Shown: positions 8,240-17,597, counted from the first letter of the stretch. The stretch: 64,000 bases of DNA from Thiorhodococcus minor (GCF_010820565.1 NZ_JAAIJQ010000031.1:1-64000), one strand, 5' to 3'. Notes: a model not told the origin generated them from the letters alone. Numbers and translations are program-made.

Positions 8240-8422
8240 CTACTTCGTGGTGTCCACATCCATTGGGATGTAAGCCAAGCAGGTCCGATAGTAGGCAGTC
8301 GCCAGGAAGACGAAGCCGATCAGGCCCAGGGCGCTGTGGTTGGAGATGCCCCAGACGATGATAGCAATGCCGAGAATGGCGCGGACGAGCCGATCTTTAT
8401 CGCCGATATTCTGCTTAAACAT
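8240..8422 (-). CDS. DUF2892 (YgaP-like) small inner-membrane protein
   Basis: A 60-residue protein starting MFKQNIGDKDRLVRAILGIA, the classic DUF2892 opening, with two hydrophobic helices and the end FLATAYYRTCLAYIPM. Such domains occur alone or fused to rhodaneses. It lies downstream of a Crp/Fnr-type regulator gene, and a TGTGA/TCACA palindrome lies about 90 bp upstream of its start, suggesting control by that regulator. The molecular function is unknown. Confidence 0.85.
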   Translation of the reverse strand: MFKQNIGDKDRLVRAILGIAIIVWGISNHSALGLIGFVFLATAYYRTCLAYIPMDVDTTK

Positions 8423-8509
8423 ATGAATGCTCCCAGAAACAGAAGTTTTCTGACCTCGAGCGCAGCGATGCGGCTCTATTGGCCGCTAGCGACTCGAGCT
8501 GGCAGTGAT

Positions 8510-8532
8510 GGGCTGTGACGACATCACAGCCC
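8510..8532. promoter_or_regulatory. Candidate Crp/Fnr-type operator
   Basis: A perfect 9-bp palindrome GGGCTGTGA, 5-bp spacer CGACA, TCACAGCCC. It contains TGTGA-N5-TCACA, close to the Crp consensus TGTGA-N6-TCACA. It sits between the Crp/Fnr gene and the DUF2892 gene, upstream of the latter. No T-run follows on either strand, so a terminator is unlikely. Confidence 0.5.
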
Positions 8533-8683
8533 GATTACCATAAATCAAATCAGGTATTGGGGGAAGTCACCCGATCTTGCCCGTCCTTGGCGCCCGCGTG
8601 CTGGCTTCGGTCGTCATCGACTGGCATCCAGGCGCGCGGGAGCTGCCTCGGCTGCTCGAAGCGGGCGAAGTGGCGGCGGCTGG

Positions 8684-9373
8684 CTAGCGGCTGACGCGTG
8701 CTTTGAGCACGCCCGGATTCACCAGCGTGATCTGCCCGCGGCCCGTGATCAGGGCGCCGGCCTGTTCGAGCTCTTTCAGGGCGCGGGTCACCACCTCGCG
8801 CGATGACCCCAGCTCTGAGGCCAGCTCCTGGTGGGTGGTCTGCACGATCCGGCTGGGCGGCGCGGCGCGCTCGCAGCGGCTGAGCAGATAGGCGGCGAGG
8901 CGCTGGTCCAGCGGCTGGAAGAGGACGGCGTCGAGCACCGAGAAGACCTCGCCGATGCGCTCGGCCACCAGCTCGAAGACGAAGGCGCGCCAGGAGGGCG
9001 ATGCGGTCAGCCAAGTCTCAACGTCCGACTTGGCGACGACCGCCGCCTCGACATCGGTCTCACAGACCGCGAAGGCCGGAAAGGGACGGTGACTCAGGAT
9101 GCAGGACGCCGTGACCACACAGCTCTCCCCCGGCTCGATCCGGTAGAGCGTGACCTCGCGGCCGTTCTCGCCGAGCTTATAGATGCGCGCGCACCCCTCC
9201 AGAACCAGCGCCAGCTGCGAGCACTCGCCGCCATCATGGCAAATGATGTGGCCAGCCGGCAGCCGCGCCATGAGGGCACGCCGGAAGAAGGCCTCGCGCA
9301 AGGGCGCATCGCTGTTGGCTAGGAAGGGGAAGCGTGCGAGCAGACGCGCGCGCTGATCGGGCTCGCTGATCAT
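8684..9373 (-). CDS. Crp/Fnr-family transcriptional regulator
   Basis: Using the ATG at 9373 the protein has 229 residues; a GTG at 9388 would add five. An N-terminal cyclic-nucleotide-binding fold (about 20-125) is followed by a C-terminal winged helix with TTHQELASELGSSREVVTRA as recognition region. The N-terminal FNR cysteine cluster is absent, so it is not an iron-sulfur FNR. The ligand is unknown; an acidic or redox signal cannot be told from sequence. Its start lies within about 20 bp of the stop of the upstream Bcr/CflA exporter gene, so the two are probably cotranscribed. Confidence 0.85.
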   Translation of the reverse strand: MISEPDQRARLLARFPFLANSDAPLREAFFRRALMARLPAGHIICHDGGECSQLALVLEGCARIYKLGENGREVTLYRIEPGESCVVTASCILSHRPFPAFAVCETDVEAAVVAKSDVETWLTASPSWRAFVFELVAERIGEVFSVLDAVLFQPLDQRLAAYLLSRCERAAPPSRIVQTTHQELASELGSSREVVTRALKELEQAGALITGRGQITLVNPGVLKARVSR

Positions 9374-9390
9374 GACGCGAGATTTCACTC

Positions 9391-10587
9391 CTATGCGGGA
9401 GGCCGAGGGTTACGAAAGCCGTCACAGAGGATGCCGAAGGCGCCGACGGCGAGCAATCCGGATGCCCCCATCCCGATCAGCAGCGGCGACGCGGTGCCGT
9501 CGTGCACCAGACTGACCAGGCTCCCCATTGCCGCCCCGGAGCCGAAGCGGACCGCCCCCGCAAACGCGGATGCCGTCCCCGCCATCTTCGGAAAGAAGGC
9601 CATGAAGCCGGCCATGGAATTGCCGATGACGACACCTGTCATGCTGAGATAGAGCGCGGCGACGCCCGCGATGCCCCACAGCGGCGTGTCGCCGATCATG
9701 GCCACCGCGAGTGCGATCGAGGCGGCCGTCGCCTGGGTCAGCAGTCCCATGCGCAAGAGCCGATCCGCACCCAGGCGCCTCACATAGCGCGCGTTCAGCG
9801 AGGAGAAGAGCATGCCGAGCGCGACATTGGCGCCGAAGGCCAGGCCGAACCAGGTCGCGGGCAGCTGGTGCAGCTCGATGTAGACATAGGGCGAGCTGAC
9901 GATGAAGGTCATCATGCCGGCGAAGCTGGCCGCGCCTGTGAGCAGATAGCCCAAGCCACGGCGGTTGCCGATAACGCGGCCATAGTTCCTGAGGATTCGC
10001 CCAAGGTCGAAGCGATGGCGATACTGGGCCTGCAGCGTCTCGCCCACCGTGCGGAAGAAGAGCAGCGTGGTGGTGAGAGCGATGGCCGACAGGAACAGGA
10101 AGACCGCGCGCCAGGAGGTCAGGCCGATGATGAGGGATCCGAGGGTCGGGGCGACCAGGGGCGCCATGGCCATGACCAGCATGACCAAGCCCATGACCCG
10201 CGCATAGTCGTCCTTCTCGTAGAGATCGCGGACCAGCGCCGGAACGCTCACCGCGACCGCGGCCCCGCCGAGAGCCTGCACGGCGCGGGCAGCCAAGAGA
10301 ACGTCCATGCTGGGCGCGAGCATGCAGGCCAGCCCAGCCAGGAGAAAGAGGATCAGCCCCCAGCCGATGGTCTTGCGGCGACCGAAGACATCGGAGACTG
10401 GTCCCAGGAGCAACTGGGCGAGGGCGAAGACGCCGAGATAGACGGTGACGCTGAGCTGCGCCAGCTCGATCGGCGACCCGAGATCGCGGGCGATCGAGGG
10501 CAGGCTGGGAAGATAGAGGTCGATCGCGAAGGGTGTCAGGCCGGAGAGCAGGCCCAAGGCGATCAGGAGTGTCGGACGGATTGGCAT
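9391..10587 (-). CDS. Bcr/CflA-family MFS drug-resistance transporter
   Basis: From the ATG at 10587 the protein has 398 residues and 12 predicted helices, beginning MPIRPTLLIALGLLSGLTPF. The DHA1 signature motif GPVSDVFGRRKTIGWGL follows helix 2, and FAIDLYLPSLPSIARDL is typical of Bcr/CflA. It should be a proton-driven exporter of small drugs or metabolites. An open extension upstream to 10743 reads as low-quality arginine-rich sequence and is rejected. The Crp/Fnr gene follows directly, perhaps sensing the exported compound. Confidence 0.87.
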   Translation of the reverse strand: MPIRPTLLIALGLLSGLTPFAIDLYLPSLPSIARDLGSPIELAQLSVTVYLGVFALAQLLLGPVSDVFGRRKTIGWGLILFLLAGLACMLAPSMDVLLAARAVQALGGAAVAVSVPALVRDLYEKDDYARVMGLVMLVMAMAPLVAPTLGSLIIGLTSWRAVFLFLSAIALTTTLLFFRTVGETLQAQYRHRFDLGRILRNYGRVIGNRRGLGYLLTGAASFAGMMTFIVSSPYVYIELHQLPATWFGLAFGANVALGMLFSSLNARYVRRLGADRLLRMGLLTQATAASIALAVAMIGDTPLWGIAGVAALYLSMTGVVIGNSMAGFMAFFPKMAGTASAFAGAVRFGSGAAMGSLVSLVHDGTASPLLIGMGASGLLAVGAFGILCDGFRNPRPPA

Positions 10588-10657
10588 ACGACGACCAATC
10601 GAGAAGCCGGCCGGCGGGGCTCGCCGACCGGCTCGGGACAGCGCAGCCCAGCTTCGA

Positions 10658-11188
10658 TCAGGCCCCGGTTTGGACGCCGACGACGAGCGGAATGAGAAGC
10701 GCGGCGACGATACCGACCAGCGAGAGCACCAGCAAGACCGCACCGATGATCCCCAGGACGCGCTCCCAGGTCGGTGCCGGACGCGGGGCCGCGAAGCGAT
10801 TGGCCTCAGGCGTCCCGCCTTTCAGGAAGAGCACGAGCATCAGTCCGAGGTTGACGATGGGGACGAGAGAAAGCAGCATCCACCAGCCGCTCGCGTTGAT
10901 GTCATGCAAGCGCCGAATGCCGAAGAGAACGCCGACGATGGCCGCAGGGATGGAGATGATGATCTGCGCCAACCCCGCGCCTTCGGTGGCAGTCGCGTCG
11001 ATGAGACCGGCCGCCACCAGTCCTGTCGCGATCACGACCACAAGGATATAGAGCAGCGTTGCCCAGGCGATATAGCTCAGCCGCGTGAAGCGCCCGCTCG
11101 GAGAGAAGACGCTGGATTGATCGGTTTCTCCAGACGCCGGCTGGCTGAGGTTCGAGCTAGGTGTTTTGTAGGGATCTACAGGGCTCAT
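10658..11188 (-). CDS. DUF805 family inner-membrane protein
   Basis: A 176-residue protein with a polar N-terminal tail (MSPVDPYKTPSSNL...) and four hydrophobic helices. The family motif FGIRRLHDINASGWW lies at about residue 90, followed by PIVNLGLMLVLFLKGG, diagnostic of DUF805. Function is unknown. It is 70 bp upstream of the exporter gene on the same strand and might share its transcript. It is divergent from the small membrane-protein gene at 11388. Confidence 0.83.
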   Translation of the reverse strand: MSPVDPYKTPSSNLSQPASGETDQSSVFSPSGRFTRLSYIAWATLLYILVVVIATGLVAAGLIDATATEGAGLAQIIISIPAAIVGVLFGIRRLHDINASGWWMLLSLVPIVNLGLMLVLFLKGGTPEANRFAAPRPAPTWERVLGIIGAVLLVLSLVGIVAALLIPLVVGVQTGA

Positions 11189-11204
11189 GGTGCGGCCTCC
11201 TTCG

Positions 11205-11352
11205 CTGAATGGCTTGAACAGAATGGCTTGAGCTCAGTGGTGTGGCGTCCTTCGGGCCGAAGATGGCCGGGCCTGTTGGTGTCGTCTTCATCGCGGCGTG
11301 ACCGGTTTGGCGCGCCACTTGGGCGCAGCCCGGCTAATCTGTCGTCTTCATC
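11205..11352. repeat. Short direct repeats in a divergent intergenic region
   Basis: TGTCGTCTTCATC occurs at 11280-11292 and again at 11340-11352, exactly 60 bp apart. GAATGGCTTGA occurs twice in tandem near 11206-11230. They lie between the divergent DUF805 and 11388 genes and could be regulatory or slippage relics. Confidence 0.45.
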
Positions 11353-11387
11353 TATAACGCTATCATCCATAGCGATCTTGCGAGCCC

Positions 11388-11849
11388 ATGCCGATGTCAT
11401 CGACTCCCATGCCGAACCTAGCCCCGAATCGCATCGTCCTCTGGGGCGCCCAGCTGGCCTCAGCGCTCGTCATGACGGCGCTGGCCTGGTGGCTGCCCGA
11501 GCTGATCCAGATCCAGCCGATCCCCGCGGCCGCCTTGCCGGTCTTGGGCGTTGGCGTTGCCGCGGTTCCCTTGGCCATCATCCTAGCCCGCGTGCTCGGC
11601 GCACGACGCCAGAGATCCGACATTCAGATCCACGAGGCGGTGCCGACCGAGACGCAGCAGGCGCAGTCGTCACAGCCCGATCTCGGCCGCTACCTGGTCG
11701 CCGTTGCCATCGCCGAGCTTCCCGCCGTCCTCGGCCTGGTCTATGTCTTGATCGGCGGGGATCGACTCCATGCGCTCGGACTCGGGGCGGCCGCCGTCAT
11801 CCTTATCCTGACGCTCTGGCCTGGGGTGCCGGGAGAGCGTTCCGGCTGA
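11388..11849 (+). CDS. Small integral membrane protein, function unknown
   Basis: A 153-residue protein with four strongly hydrophobic segments (about 17-36, 45-66, 95-118 and 124-145) and a polar loop at about 70-93. The first few codons offer two ATGs (MPMSSTPMPNL), so the exact start is uncertain. I do not recognise the family. It converges on the GH31 gene, whose stop is only 11 bp away. Confidence 0.6.
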   Translation: MPMSSTPMPNLAPNRIVLWGAQLASALVMTALAWWLPELIQIQPIPAAALPVLGVGVAAVPLAIILARVLGARRQRSDIQIHEAVPTETQQAQSSQPDLGRYLVAVAIAELPAVLGLVYVLIGGDRLHALGLGAAAVILILTLWPGVPGERSG

Positions 11850-11860
11850 CGGGGCGCGGG

Positions 11861-14314
11861 TCAAAATCTCGGGACGATGCGATGCTCCTGGCCGTCGTCG
11901 TCCAGGCCGAGCACGACGGCATGGCGCGCCTCGTCCCATGTCCAGTCCTCCACCGCGTTGTCGTCCAATAGGACGGACGCGGGCGGCTGGGCCAGGTGCA
12001 AGCGAATCGCTAGCCGGCGTAGCGCTGGCGCGAAGTCTCCGCTCTGAGCCGCGATACTGAGCTCGGCGCCTTGCGAGCCCGGAGAGATCCACATCGCTCG
12101 CTCGCACAGCATGCCATCCTGATAGGCGAAGCTCTCGCCGTCGTCCTCGATCAAGGTCCAGGCGCCCGGGTTGTTGTGGTCCGGGTAGATCTCCAGCGTC
12201 AGCTCGGAGAGCGGCTCCGCGGTGCAGGGCCGCACATTGCCCAGTGTCAGGATCGAGCCGCCCCGCACCAGGATGGGAATCCCGCCGAGAGGCGCGTCGG
12301 CGACCAGATGATCGGAATCGACCGGCAGCCCGGTCCTGAAGTCATACCAGGTGTGCCCGGGCGGCAGCTCGACCAGGCGCCGTCGGACCCCTGGCGAATA
12401 GATCGCCGCGACCATGAGCTGTGGCCCGACCATCACCTGGTCGTGAATCTGATGCAGGTGAGCCGCATCCGGGAAGTCGTAGAGCAGAGGCCGCAACAAG
12501 GGCTCGCCACTGCGATGGGCCAGGTGCGCGAGGGTATAGAGATAGGGCAGCAGGCGGTAGCGCAGCTCGATGGCCGAGCGGGCGGTGGCTTCGATCTCGG
12601 GTCCAAAGGACCAGGGCTCCTGGGCGCGGCTGTCGCAGTGGGCATGGCTGCGCATGAAGGGGTAGAAGGTCCCGAGCTCCATCCAGCGGGCATAGAGCTC
12701 GGCATGGGTGTTCTGATAGAAGCCGCCGATGTCGACGCCGACATGCGGCGAGCCGCACAGCCCCATGCTGGCCAGCTGGGGCAGGCTCATCTCCAAGTGC
12801 TCCCACCAGGCATTGTTGTCGCCCATCCAGCTCGCCGCCCAGCGCTGTACACCGACGAATCCCGAGCGGGTCAGCACCCAGGGGCGCTGCCCGGGGCGCA
12901 GCCGCTTCAGTCCCTCCCAGGTCGCCTGGGCCATGAGCTGGCCGTAGAGATTGTGGGTCTCCGCATGGAGGGCCTCGCCGTCGTCCCCCTGTGCGATCGA
13001 GAGCGGCACCGGCTGCTCGCAGACGCCGGGCTCGCGGAAGGGGCGGTCCACGATCGAGGGCTCGTTCATGTCGCACCAGAAGCCGTCGATGCCCACCTCG
13101 ACCAGACCGCTGTGCTGATCGCCCCACCAGAGCCGGGTCGCGTCGCGGCAGAAATCCGGAAACAAGGACTCATCCGGCCAGACCCAGCCGCTGAAGGGCT
13201 CGCCATCCGCATGCGCGATGAAGTGCCCGGCACCGAGTCCGGATTCGGCGACCTGGTAGCCCGTCTCGAGATCCTTCTTGACGCCCGGGTCGATGATGGT
13301 GACGACGCGGACATTGTCGGCATGGAGCGCGGCGATGGTCTCGCTCGGTGCGGGGAAGCGGTCCTCGTCCCAGGTGAAGACGCGGTAACCGTCCATGTAG
13401 TCGATGTCGAGATGGATGGCGTCGAGCGGGATCCAGTGGTCGCGGAAGGTGCGGGCAATCTCGCGCACGTCCGAATCCGTCCCGTAGCTCCAGCGCGACT
13501 GGTGATAGCCCATGGTCCAGAGGGGGGGCAGCATGGGGCGTCCGGTGAGCCGCGTCAGCTGCTCGACGACGGCGGCCGGCGTGGGGCCGGCGAAGACGAA
13601 GTAATCCAGCTCGCCGCCGAGCGTGAAGATGTTGAGGACGTCGTCATCCTGTGCGCCGACGTCGAAGGAGCTATACCAGGTCGAGTTGAGGAAGAGCCCC
13701 CAGGTCAGGCCGGGGCGCACCGCCATGAAGACGGGGTGGGCCTGGTACATGTTGTCGTCGCCGCGACTGTGCCCGGGGGAGGAGCGGTCGATAGTCCAGT
13801 TGGTCAGGCGCCGGTGACGCCGGTCCAGCTGCCCGGTGCGTTGACCGAAGCCGAAGTAGCCCTCGTCGGGCGCCATGAGCTTTTGGAGAAAGACGCCAAT
13901 GCGGGCGTCGCCCTCCGGCAGCTCGGGCTCCGGCATGTGCTCCATGTTGATCTCTTCCAGCGCGACCTCGCGCCAGAGCGGTGGCCCGAGATCCGCGGCG
14001 AAGCTCTGGCCGTCGGGTGTGAGAAATTGCAGCAGGCCGCACTGCAGATCGAGGGTGGCGCCGATGCTGTCGGTCGACATGCGCACCACCAGGTTGTCTT
14101 CTGTGACGGAGAGGCCGGCCGGTGGCAGGTCGAGCACCGGGCTCCAGGATCGAGGGGGCGCGAGTCGCCCAGAGGGCGCGAAGCGTACCCTCAAGATGTC
14201 GGGTGCGACGGCGTCGATGCGCAGGAGTCCCTGGGCATAGTGGGCGACGAAGGCAGATGCCTGGTTGACCCAGCTCTGGATGGGGCAGGGGCTCTCTGGA
14301 AGGATCTCATCCAT
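11861..14314 (-). CDS. Glycoside hydrolase family 31 alpha-glucosidase
   Basis: An 817-residue cytoplasmic-looking enzyme (no signal peptide). The N-terminal beta-sandwich leads into the barrel with TMGYHQSRWSYGTDSDV (about 267-283). The nucleophile is D415 in DGFWCDMNEPS, and the likely acid/base is D499 in SWMGDNNAWWEHL. These are hallmark GH31 features for retaining hydrolysis of alpha-glucosidic bonds, with a C-terminal beta domain. A good ribosome site (GGAG) precedes the ATG. It probably degrades alpha-glucans or oligosaccharides from glycogen turnover, but the exact substrate is not evident. Confidence 0.9.
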   Translation of the reverse strand: MDEILPESPCPIQSWVNQASAFVAHYAQGLLRIDAVAPDILRVRFAPSGRLAPPRSWSPVLDLPPAGLSVTEDNLVVRMSTDSIGATLDLQCGLLQFLTPDGQSFAADLGPPLWREVALEEINMEHMPEPELPEGDARIGVFLQKLMAPDEGYFGFGQRTGQLDRRHRRLTNWTIDRSSPGHSRGDDNMYQAHPVFMAVRPGLTWGLFLNSTWYSSFDVGAQDDDVLNIFTLGGELDYFVFAGPTPAAVVEQLTRLTGRPMLPPLWTMGYHQSRWSYGTDSDVREIARTFRDHWIPLDAIHLDIDYMDGYRVFTWDEDRFPAPSETIAALHADNVRVVTIIDPGVKKDLETGYQVAESGLGAGHFIAHADGEPFSGWVWPDESLFPDFCRDATRLWWGDQHSGLVEVGIDGFWCDMNEPSIVDRPFREPGVCEQPVPLSIAQGDDGEALHAETHNLYGQLMAQATWEGLKRLRPGQRPWVLTRSGFVGVQRWAASWMGDNNAWWEHLEMSLPQLASMGLCGSPHVGVDIGGFYQNTHAELYARWMELGTFYPFMRSHAHCDSRAQEPWSFGPEIEATARSAIELRYRLLPYLYTLAHLAHRSGEPLLRPLLYDFPDAAHLHQIHDQVMVGPQLMVAAIYSPGVRRRLVELPPGHTWYDFRTGLPVDSDHLVADAPLGGIPILVRGGSILTLGNVRPCTAEPLSELTLEIYPDHNNPGAWTLIEDDGESFAYQDGMLCERAMWISPGSQGAELSIAAQSGDFAPALRRLAIRLHLAQPPASVLLDDNAVEDWTWDEARHAVVLGLDDDGQEHRIVPRF

Positions 14315-14603
14315 CGGGTGCTCCTACTTGGTCTGGCAAGAACGGCAGCTGACAGGCCCATGGCGAGGCGCTTGGATCGAGCGAAAGCGGCCGCAGTCTG
14401 ACATGAGGACGCAGTGCCGATCCACTCCTCGGAAACGTCCCAGCTGGCGCCGTCTTCACCAGATGGGGTCGGCGGCGCGCGTAAGACACCCCTCGGGGTC
14501 ATCGAGGCGACCGGCTGCAGCACAGCTCATCATGCGGTCGCTGGTCAGAGCCTTGTCTCAACGCCCGACGCGATTCGGTCTTCAGTTGGCCTAGCCGTAT
14601 CCA

Positions 14604-15503
14604 ATGCAGCAACACCACGGACACGACCATGCTCAGGCGCACCATGGGACGGATTCCCGACGGGCGCTGACCCTGGCACTTGGGCTCACGCTCGGTTTCG
14701 CCGCGATCGAGGCCATCGGCGGGCTGCTGTCGGGATCGCTCGCCCTGCTCGGCGACGCGGGCCATATGGTCACAGACAGCGCCGCGCTGGGACTCGCGGC
14801 GGTTGCCGCTTGGCTGGCCAAGCGGCCGCCGTCGCGGCGCCACTCCTATGGTCTCGGTCGCGTCGAGACCCTGGCCGCGCTCTTCAACGCCGTGCTCATG
14901 ATCGGCCTGGTCGCCGCCATCAGCGCGGCCGCCGTCGGGCGGCTGCTGGAGCCTCGGCCCGTGCAGGCTGGGGTCGTCACCTGGGTCGCCCTGGTAGGAC
15001 TCTGCATCAACATCGGCGCGGCCTGGCTGCTCATGGGCGGGCGTGGCAACATCAATGTGCGCGCGGCCTTGCTGCATGTCATGGGCGATCTGCTCGGCTC
15101 GGTCGCGGCCCTGGTGTCCGGCGTAGTCATCCTCTACACAGGTTGGACGCTTATCGACCCCATCCTGGCCCTCTTCATCGTGCTCTTGATCCTGCTGTCC
15201 AGCCTGCAGGTGCTGCGTGAGGTCCTGCGCACCCTGCTGGAAGGGGTCCCCGCGCACCTGGATCTCGCTGAGGTGGGACAGGCCATGGCGGAGACCGAGG
15301 GCGTCATCGAGGTTCATGACTTGCACATCTGGTCGCTGTCCGGTGAGCGCACCGCGCTGTCGGCGCACGTCGTGCTCCAGCGCATCGACGATTGGGAGCC
15401 AGTGCTGGGCCGGCTGCGCCATCTGCTCGAGCATCGCTTTGCGGTCAGGCATGTGACCCTCCAGCCGGAGCCGATCGAAACCATCGTTCAGCTGAGGCGC
15501 TGA
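14604..15503 (+). CDS. Cation diffusion facilitator, CzcD/ZitB type
   Basis: A 299-residue protein starting with a His-rich tail (MQQHHGHDHAQAHHG), six predicted helices and a cytoplasmic C-terminal domain. The metal sites HxxxD (GDAGHMVTDS, H54/D58) and HVMGD in helix 5 are intact, as in Zn/Co/Cd exporters. It should expel divalent metal in exchange for protons. It is divergent from the GH31 gene and 56 bp upstream of a second, different CDF gene. Confidence 0.88.
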   Translation: MQQHHGHDHAQAHHGTDSRRALTLALGLTLGFAAIEAIGGLLSGSLALLGDAGHMVTDSAALGLAAVAAWLAKRPPSRRHSYGLGRVETLAALFNAVLMIGLVAAISAAAVGRLLEPRPVQAGVVTWVALVGLCINIGAAWLLMGGRGNINVRAALLHVMGDLLGSVAALVSGVVILYTGWTLIDPILALFIVLLILLSSLQVLREVLRTLLEGVPAHLDLAEVGQAMAETEGVIEVHDLHIWSLSGERTALSAHVVLQRIDDWEPVLGRLRHLLEHRFAVRHVTLQPEPIETIVQLRR

Positions 15504-15559
15504 GCTTCGTCGGCTGGGCAAGGGGCCTGGCCGGATTCAATCGACAGAGAGGAGCGGCC

Positions 15560-16522
15560 ATGGGTGCACGCGACCGTATCAAGAAGGGACAAGAGAAGCC
15601 GATTGCCGTTTACGGCGCCATGGCCGCCAATGCCACCATCGCGGTGGCCAAAGGGGTCGCCGCGGCATTCACCGGCAGCTCGGCCATGCTGTCCGAATGC
15701 ATCCACTCGGTGGTGGACACCGCCAACGAAGGGCTCTTGCTCCTCGGCATGCATCGGGGCCGGCGTCCGCCGGACGCCCATCATCCCTTCGGTTATGGCA
15801 AGGAGCTCTATTTCTGGAGCCTCATCGTCGCCATCGTGCTCTTCGGCATCGGCGGCGGCATCTCTTTCTACGAAGGGCTGACCCATCTCACCGGCCACGC
15901 CAGCGAGGGGCGCGGCAGCCCGCTCTGGAACTATGCGGTGATCGGGATCGCCCTGGTCGCCGAGGGGACCTCCTGGGTCATCGCGCTGCACGAGTTTCGG
16001 CCCGATCTGAAGCGACGCGATCTGCTGAGTGCGCTGCGCGATACCAAGGACCCGACGGTCGCTACCGTGCTCCTGGAGGACTCGGCCGCACTCGCCGGTC
16101 TGATCTTCGCTTTCTTCGGCGTCCTGCTTACCCAGCTCACGGGCAGCCCCGTTTTCGACGGCATCGCCTCCATGCTGATCGGTCTGACGCTCGCGACCGT
16201 CGCTGCCTTCCTCGCCTACGAGAGTCGTAGCCTCCTGATTGGCGAGACCGCCGATCCCGAGGTCGTCGCCGGAATCCGCGAGATCGCGAGCGCCGATCAG
16301 GACGTCGCCGTCGCCGGTCATCCGCTCACCATGCACCTCGGCCCCAAGGAGGTGCTGCTCAACCTCGACATCCGTTTCAAGCAAGGCTTGTCGAATGCGA
16401 GCCTCATGTCCGCCGTGGATAGGATCGAGCAGGCGATTCGCGCGCGTTATCCGGAGATCCGACGCATCTTCATCGAGGCCGAATCCCTCAGCCGCGACGG
16501 CAGCAAGCCGAGGGTGGCCTGA
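15560..16522 (+). CDS. Cation diffusion facilitator, ZnT9-like branch
   Basis: The ATG at 15560 follows a GAGAGGAG ribosome site and gives 320 residues. Helix 2 carries ECIHSVVDTANE (E46, H49, D53) and helix 5 carries LLEDSAALAGL, the metal-site variant of the CDF branch related to ZnT9. The motif HHPFGYGKELYFWSLI is also typical. It is distinct in sequence from the upstream CzcD-type gene rather than a recent duplicate. Probably cotranscribed with it. Confidence 0.87.
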   Translation: MGARDRIKKGQEKPIAVYGAMAANATIAVAKGVAAAFTGSSAMLSECIHSVVDTANEGLLLLGMHRGRRPPDAHHPFGYGKELYFWSLIVAIVLFGIGGGISFYEGLTHLTGHASEGRGSPLWNYAVIGIALVAEGTSWVIALHEFRPDLKRRDLLSALRDTKDPTVATVLLEDSAALAGLIFAFFGVLLTQLTGSPVFDGIASMLIGLTLATVAAFLAYESRSLLIGETADPEVVAGIREIASADQDVAVAGHPLTMHLGPKEVLLNLDIRFKQGLSNASLMSAVDRIEQAIRARYPEIRRIFIEAESLSRDGSKPRVA

Positions 16523-16531
16523 TTCGCCTGG

Positions 16532-17206
16532 TCAGCTCAGCCCCATGAGGCCCACCAGCTCATCGCTGCTCATCACATGGCAGTAGATCATGTTGATGAT
16601 CTCCAGCTCGCGCTGGTGCAGCTCGTCCGTGCCGGCGGCGCAGCAGTCTTCGAGCAGCACCACGAAGAAGCTCTCGTCGGCGAGGCTGCGGACGGTCGAG
16701 GAGACGCACTGGTCCGTGTAGATCCCCGTCACGATGAGGTTACGGATGCCCATGTTGCTGAGGATCAGGCGCAGATTCGTGCCCGTGAGCGCGCTGTCGG
16801 TCGTCTTGGTCACGACGATCTCGCCGGGCGCCGGGGCCAGCTCCGGGATGATCTGAGAGGCCTCTGTGGTTCGCGGCATCAGCAGGTTGTTCCAGCCCGG
16901 CAGCTTCTGGCTCAGCGAGCGGTCGCGGCCATCATCGAGCAGGCAGGCGATGCGGGCGTGGATCACGTCGATGCCATTGCGGCGGAAGCGCTCCTGCATC
17001 GCCTTCATCTGCGGGATGACGGTGCCGCGCATGCGCGTATGGAAGGGCTCCCAGCGCGCCCGCTCGGCCGGATCCTCATGCTGCACCATGCCGTAATTCT
17101 GCACGTCGATGCAGAGCATCGCCGTCTCGTGCGGGAGCAGCGTCGGCACGTCCGGCTCGGGCGCGTTCTCGTAATAGAAGGATCGATGGGATGTCTTCCA
17201 GCTCAT
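16532..17206 (-). CDS. Isochorismatase-like cysteine hydrolase
   Basis: From the ATG at 17206, preceded by GAGGTGGAG, the protein has 224 residues. The catalytic triad of the family is visible: D34 (MLCIDVQNYG), K134 (VVTKTTDSAL) and C167 (IYTDQCVSST). Such enzymes hydrolyse small amides, carbamates or vinyl ethers; the substrate here is unknown. It converges on the second CDF gene with a 9-bp gap. Confidence 0.87.
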   Translation of the reverse strand: MSWKTSHRSFYYENAPEPDVPTLLPHETAMLCIDVQNYGMVQHEDPAERARWEPFHTRMRGTVIPQMKAMQERFRRNGIDVIHARIACLLDDGRDRSLSQKLPGWNNLLMPRTTEASQIIPELAPAPGEIVVTKTTDSALTGTNLRLILSNMGIRNLIVTGIYTDQCVSSTVRSLADESFFVVLLEDCCAAGTDELHQRELEIINMIYCHVMSSDELVGLMGLS

Positions 17207-17597
17207 GCTCTCCACCTCGCTCGCGTTGACAAGACCAGTGAGCCCAGCGCCCTGACCTCGGATCGCAGCCGGCCGGGCCCTTGCAGCTGTCCAACGATAC
17301 AGATCCCCGCACGGCCATTCCAAGCTCAGGGTGGAGTTTTCCCCATGCGCTGTGGCCGTATCTGTGGATAACCTGTGCCGCACTGCATTAGTCGACTGAT
17401 GTAGCGACCAAAATTCGAGTCCGGTTAGGAATCGACCACTTTGGGGCGGGCAGCTTGGGGATGAGCAGCCTACGCGGCGGCCTCGCCGTTGCCGGAGGCG
17501 ACTGCGGCGAAGCCGACTTCGGCAGCGGGTAGGCGCGACGCCGGCTTGGCCTGGATGAGATCACGCCGGCATCGACGACTTCGGGATGCCCGATTTC
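17207..17597. other. Intergenic, no clear gene
   Basis: A - strand frame ends IQAKPASRLPAAEVGF... near 17471 and could be the decayed tail of the adjacent chemoreceptor remnant, but this is weak. Nothing else is recognisable. Confidence 0.25.

Noticed and set aside
8510-8532. Palindrome considered as a terminator of the Crp/Fnr gene
   Set aside because: No T-run follows the stem on either strand and the core matches a Crp-type operator better.
12071-14401. A 776-codon open frame on the + strand
   Set aside because: It is exactly antisense to the GH31 gene, and its composition (Ala/Gly/Val/Arg without domains) is typical of a GC-rich shadow frame.
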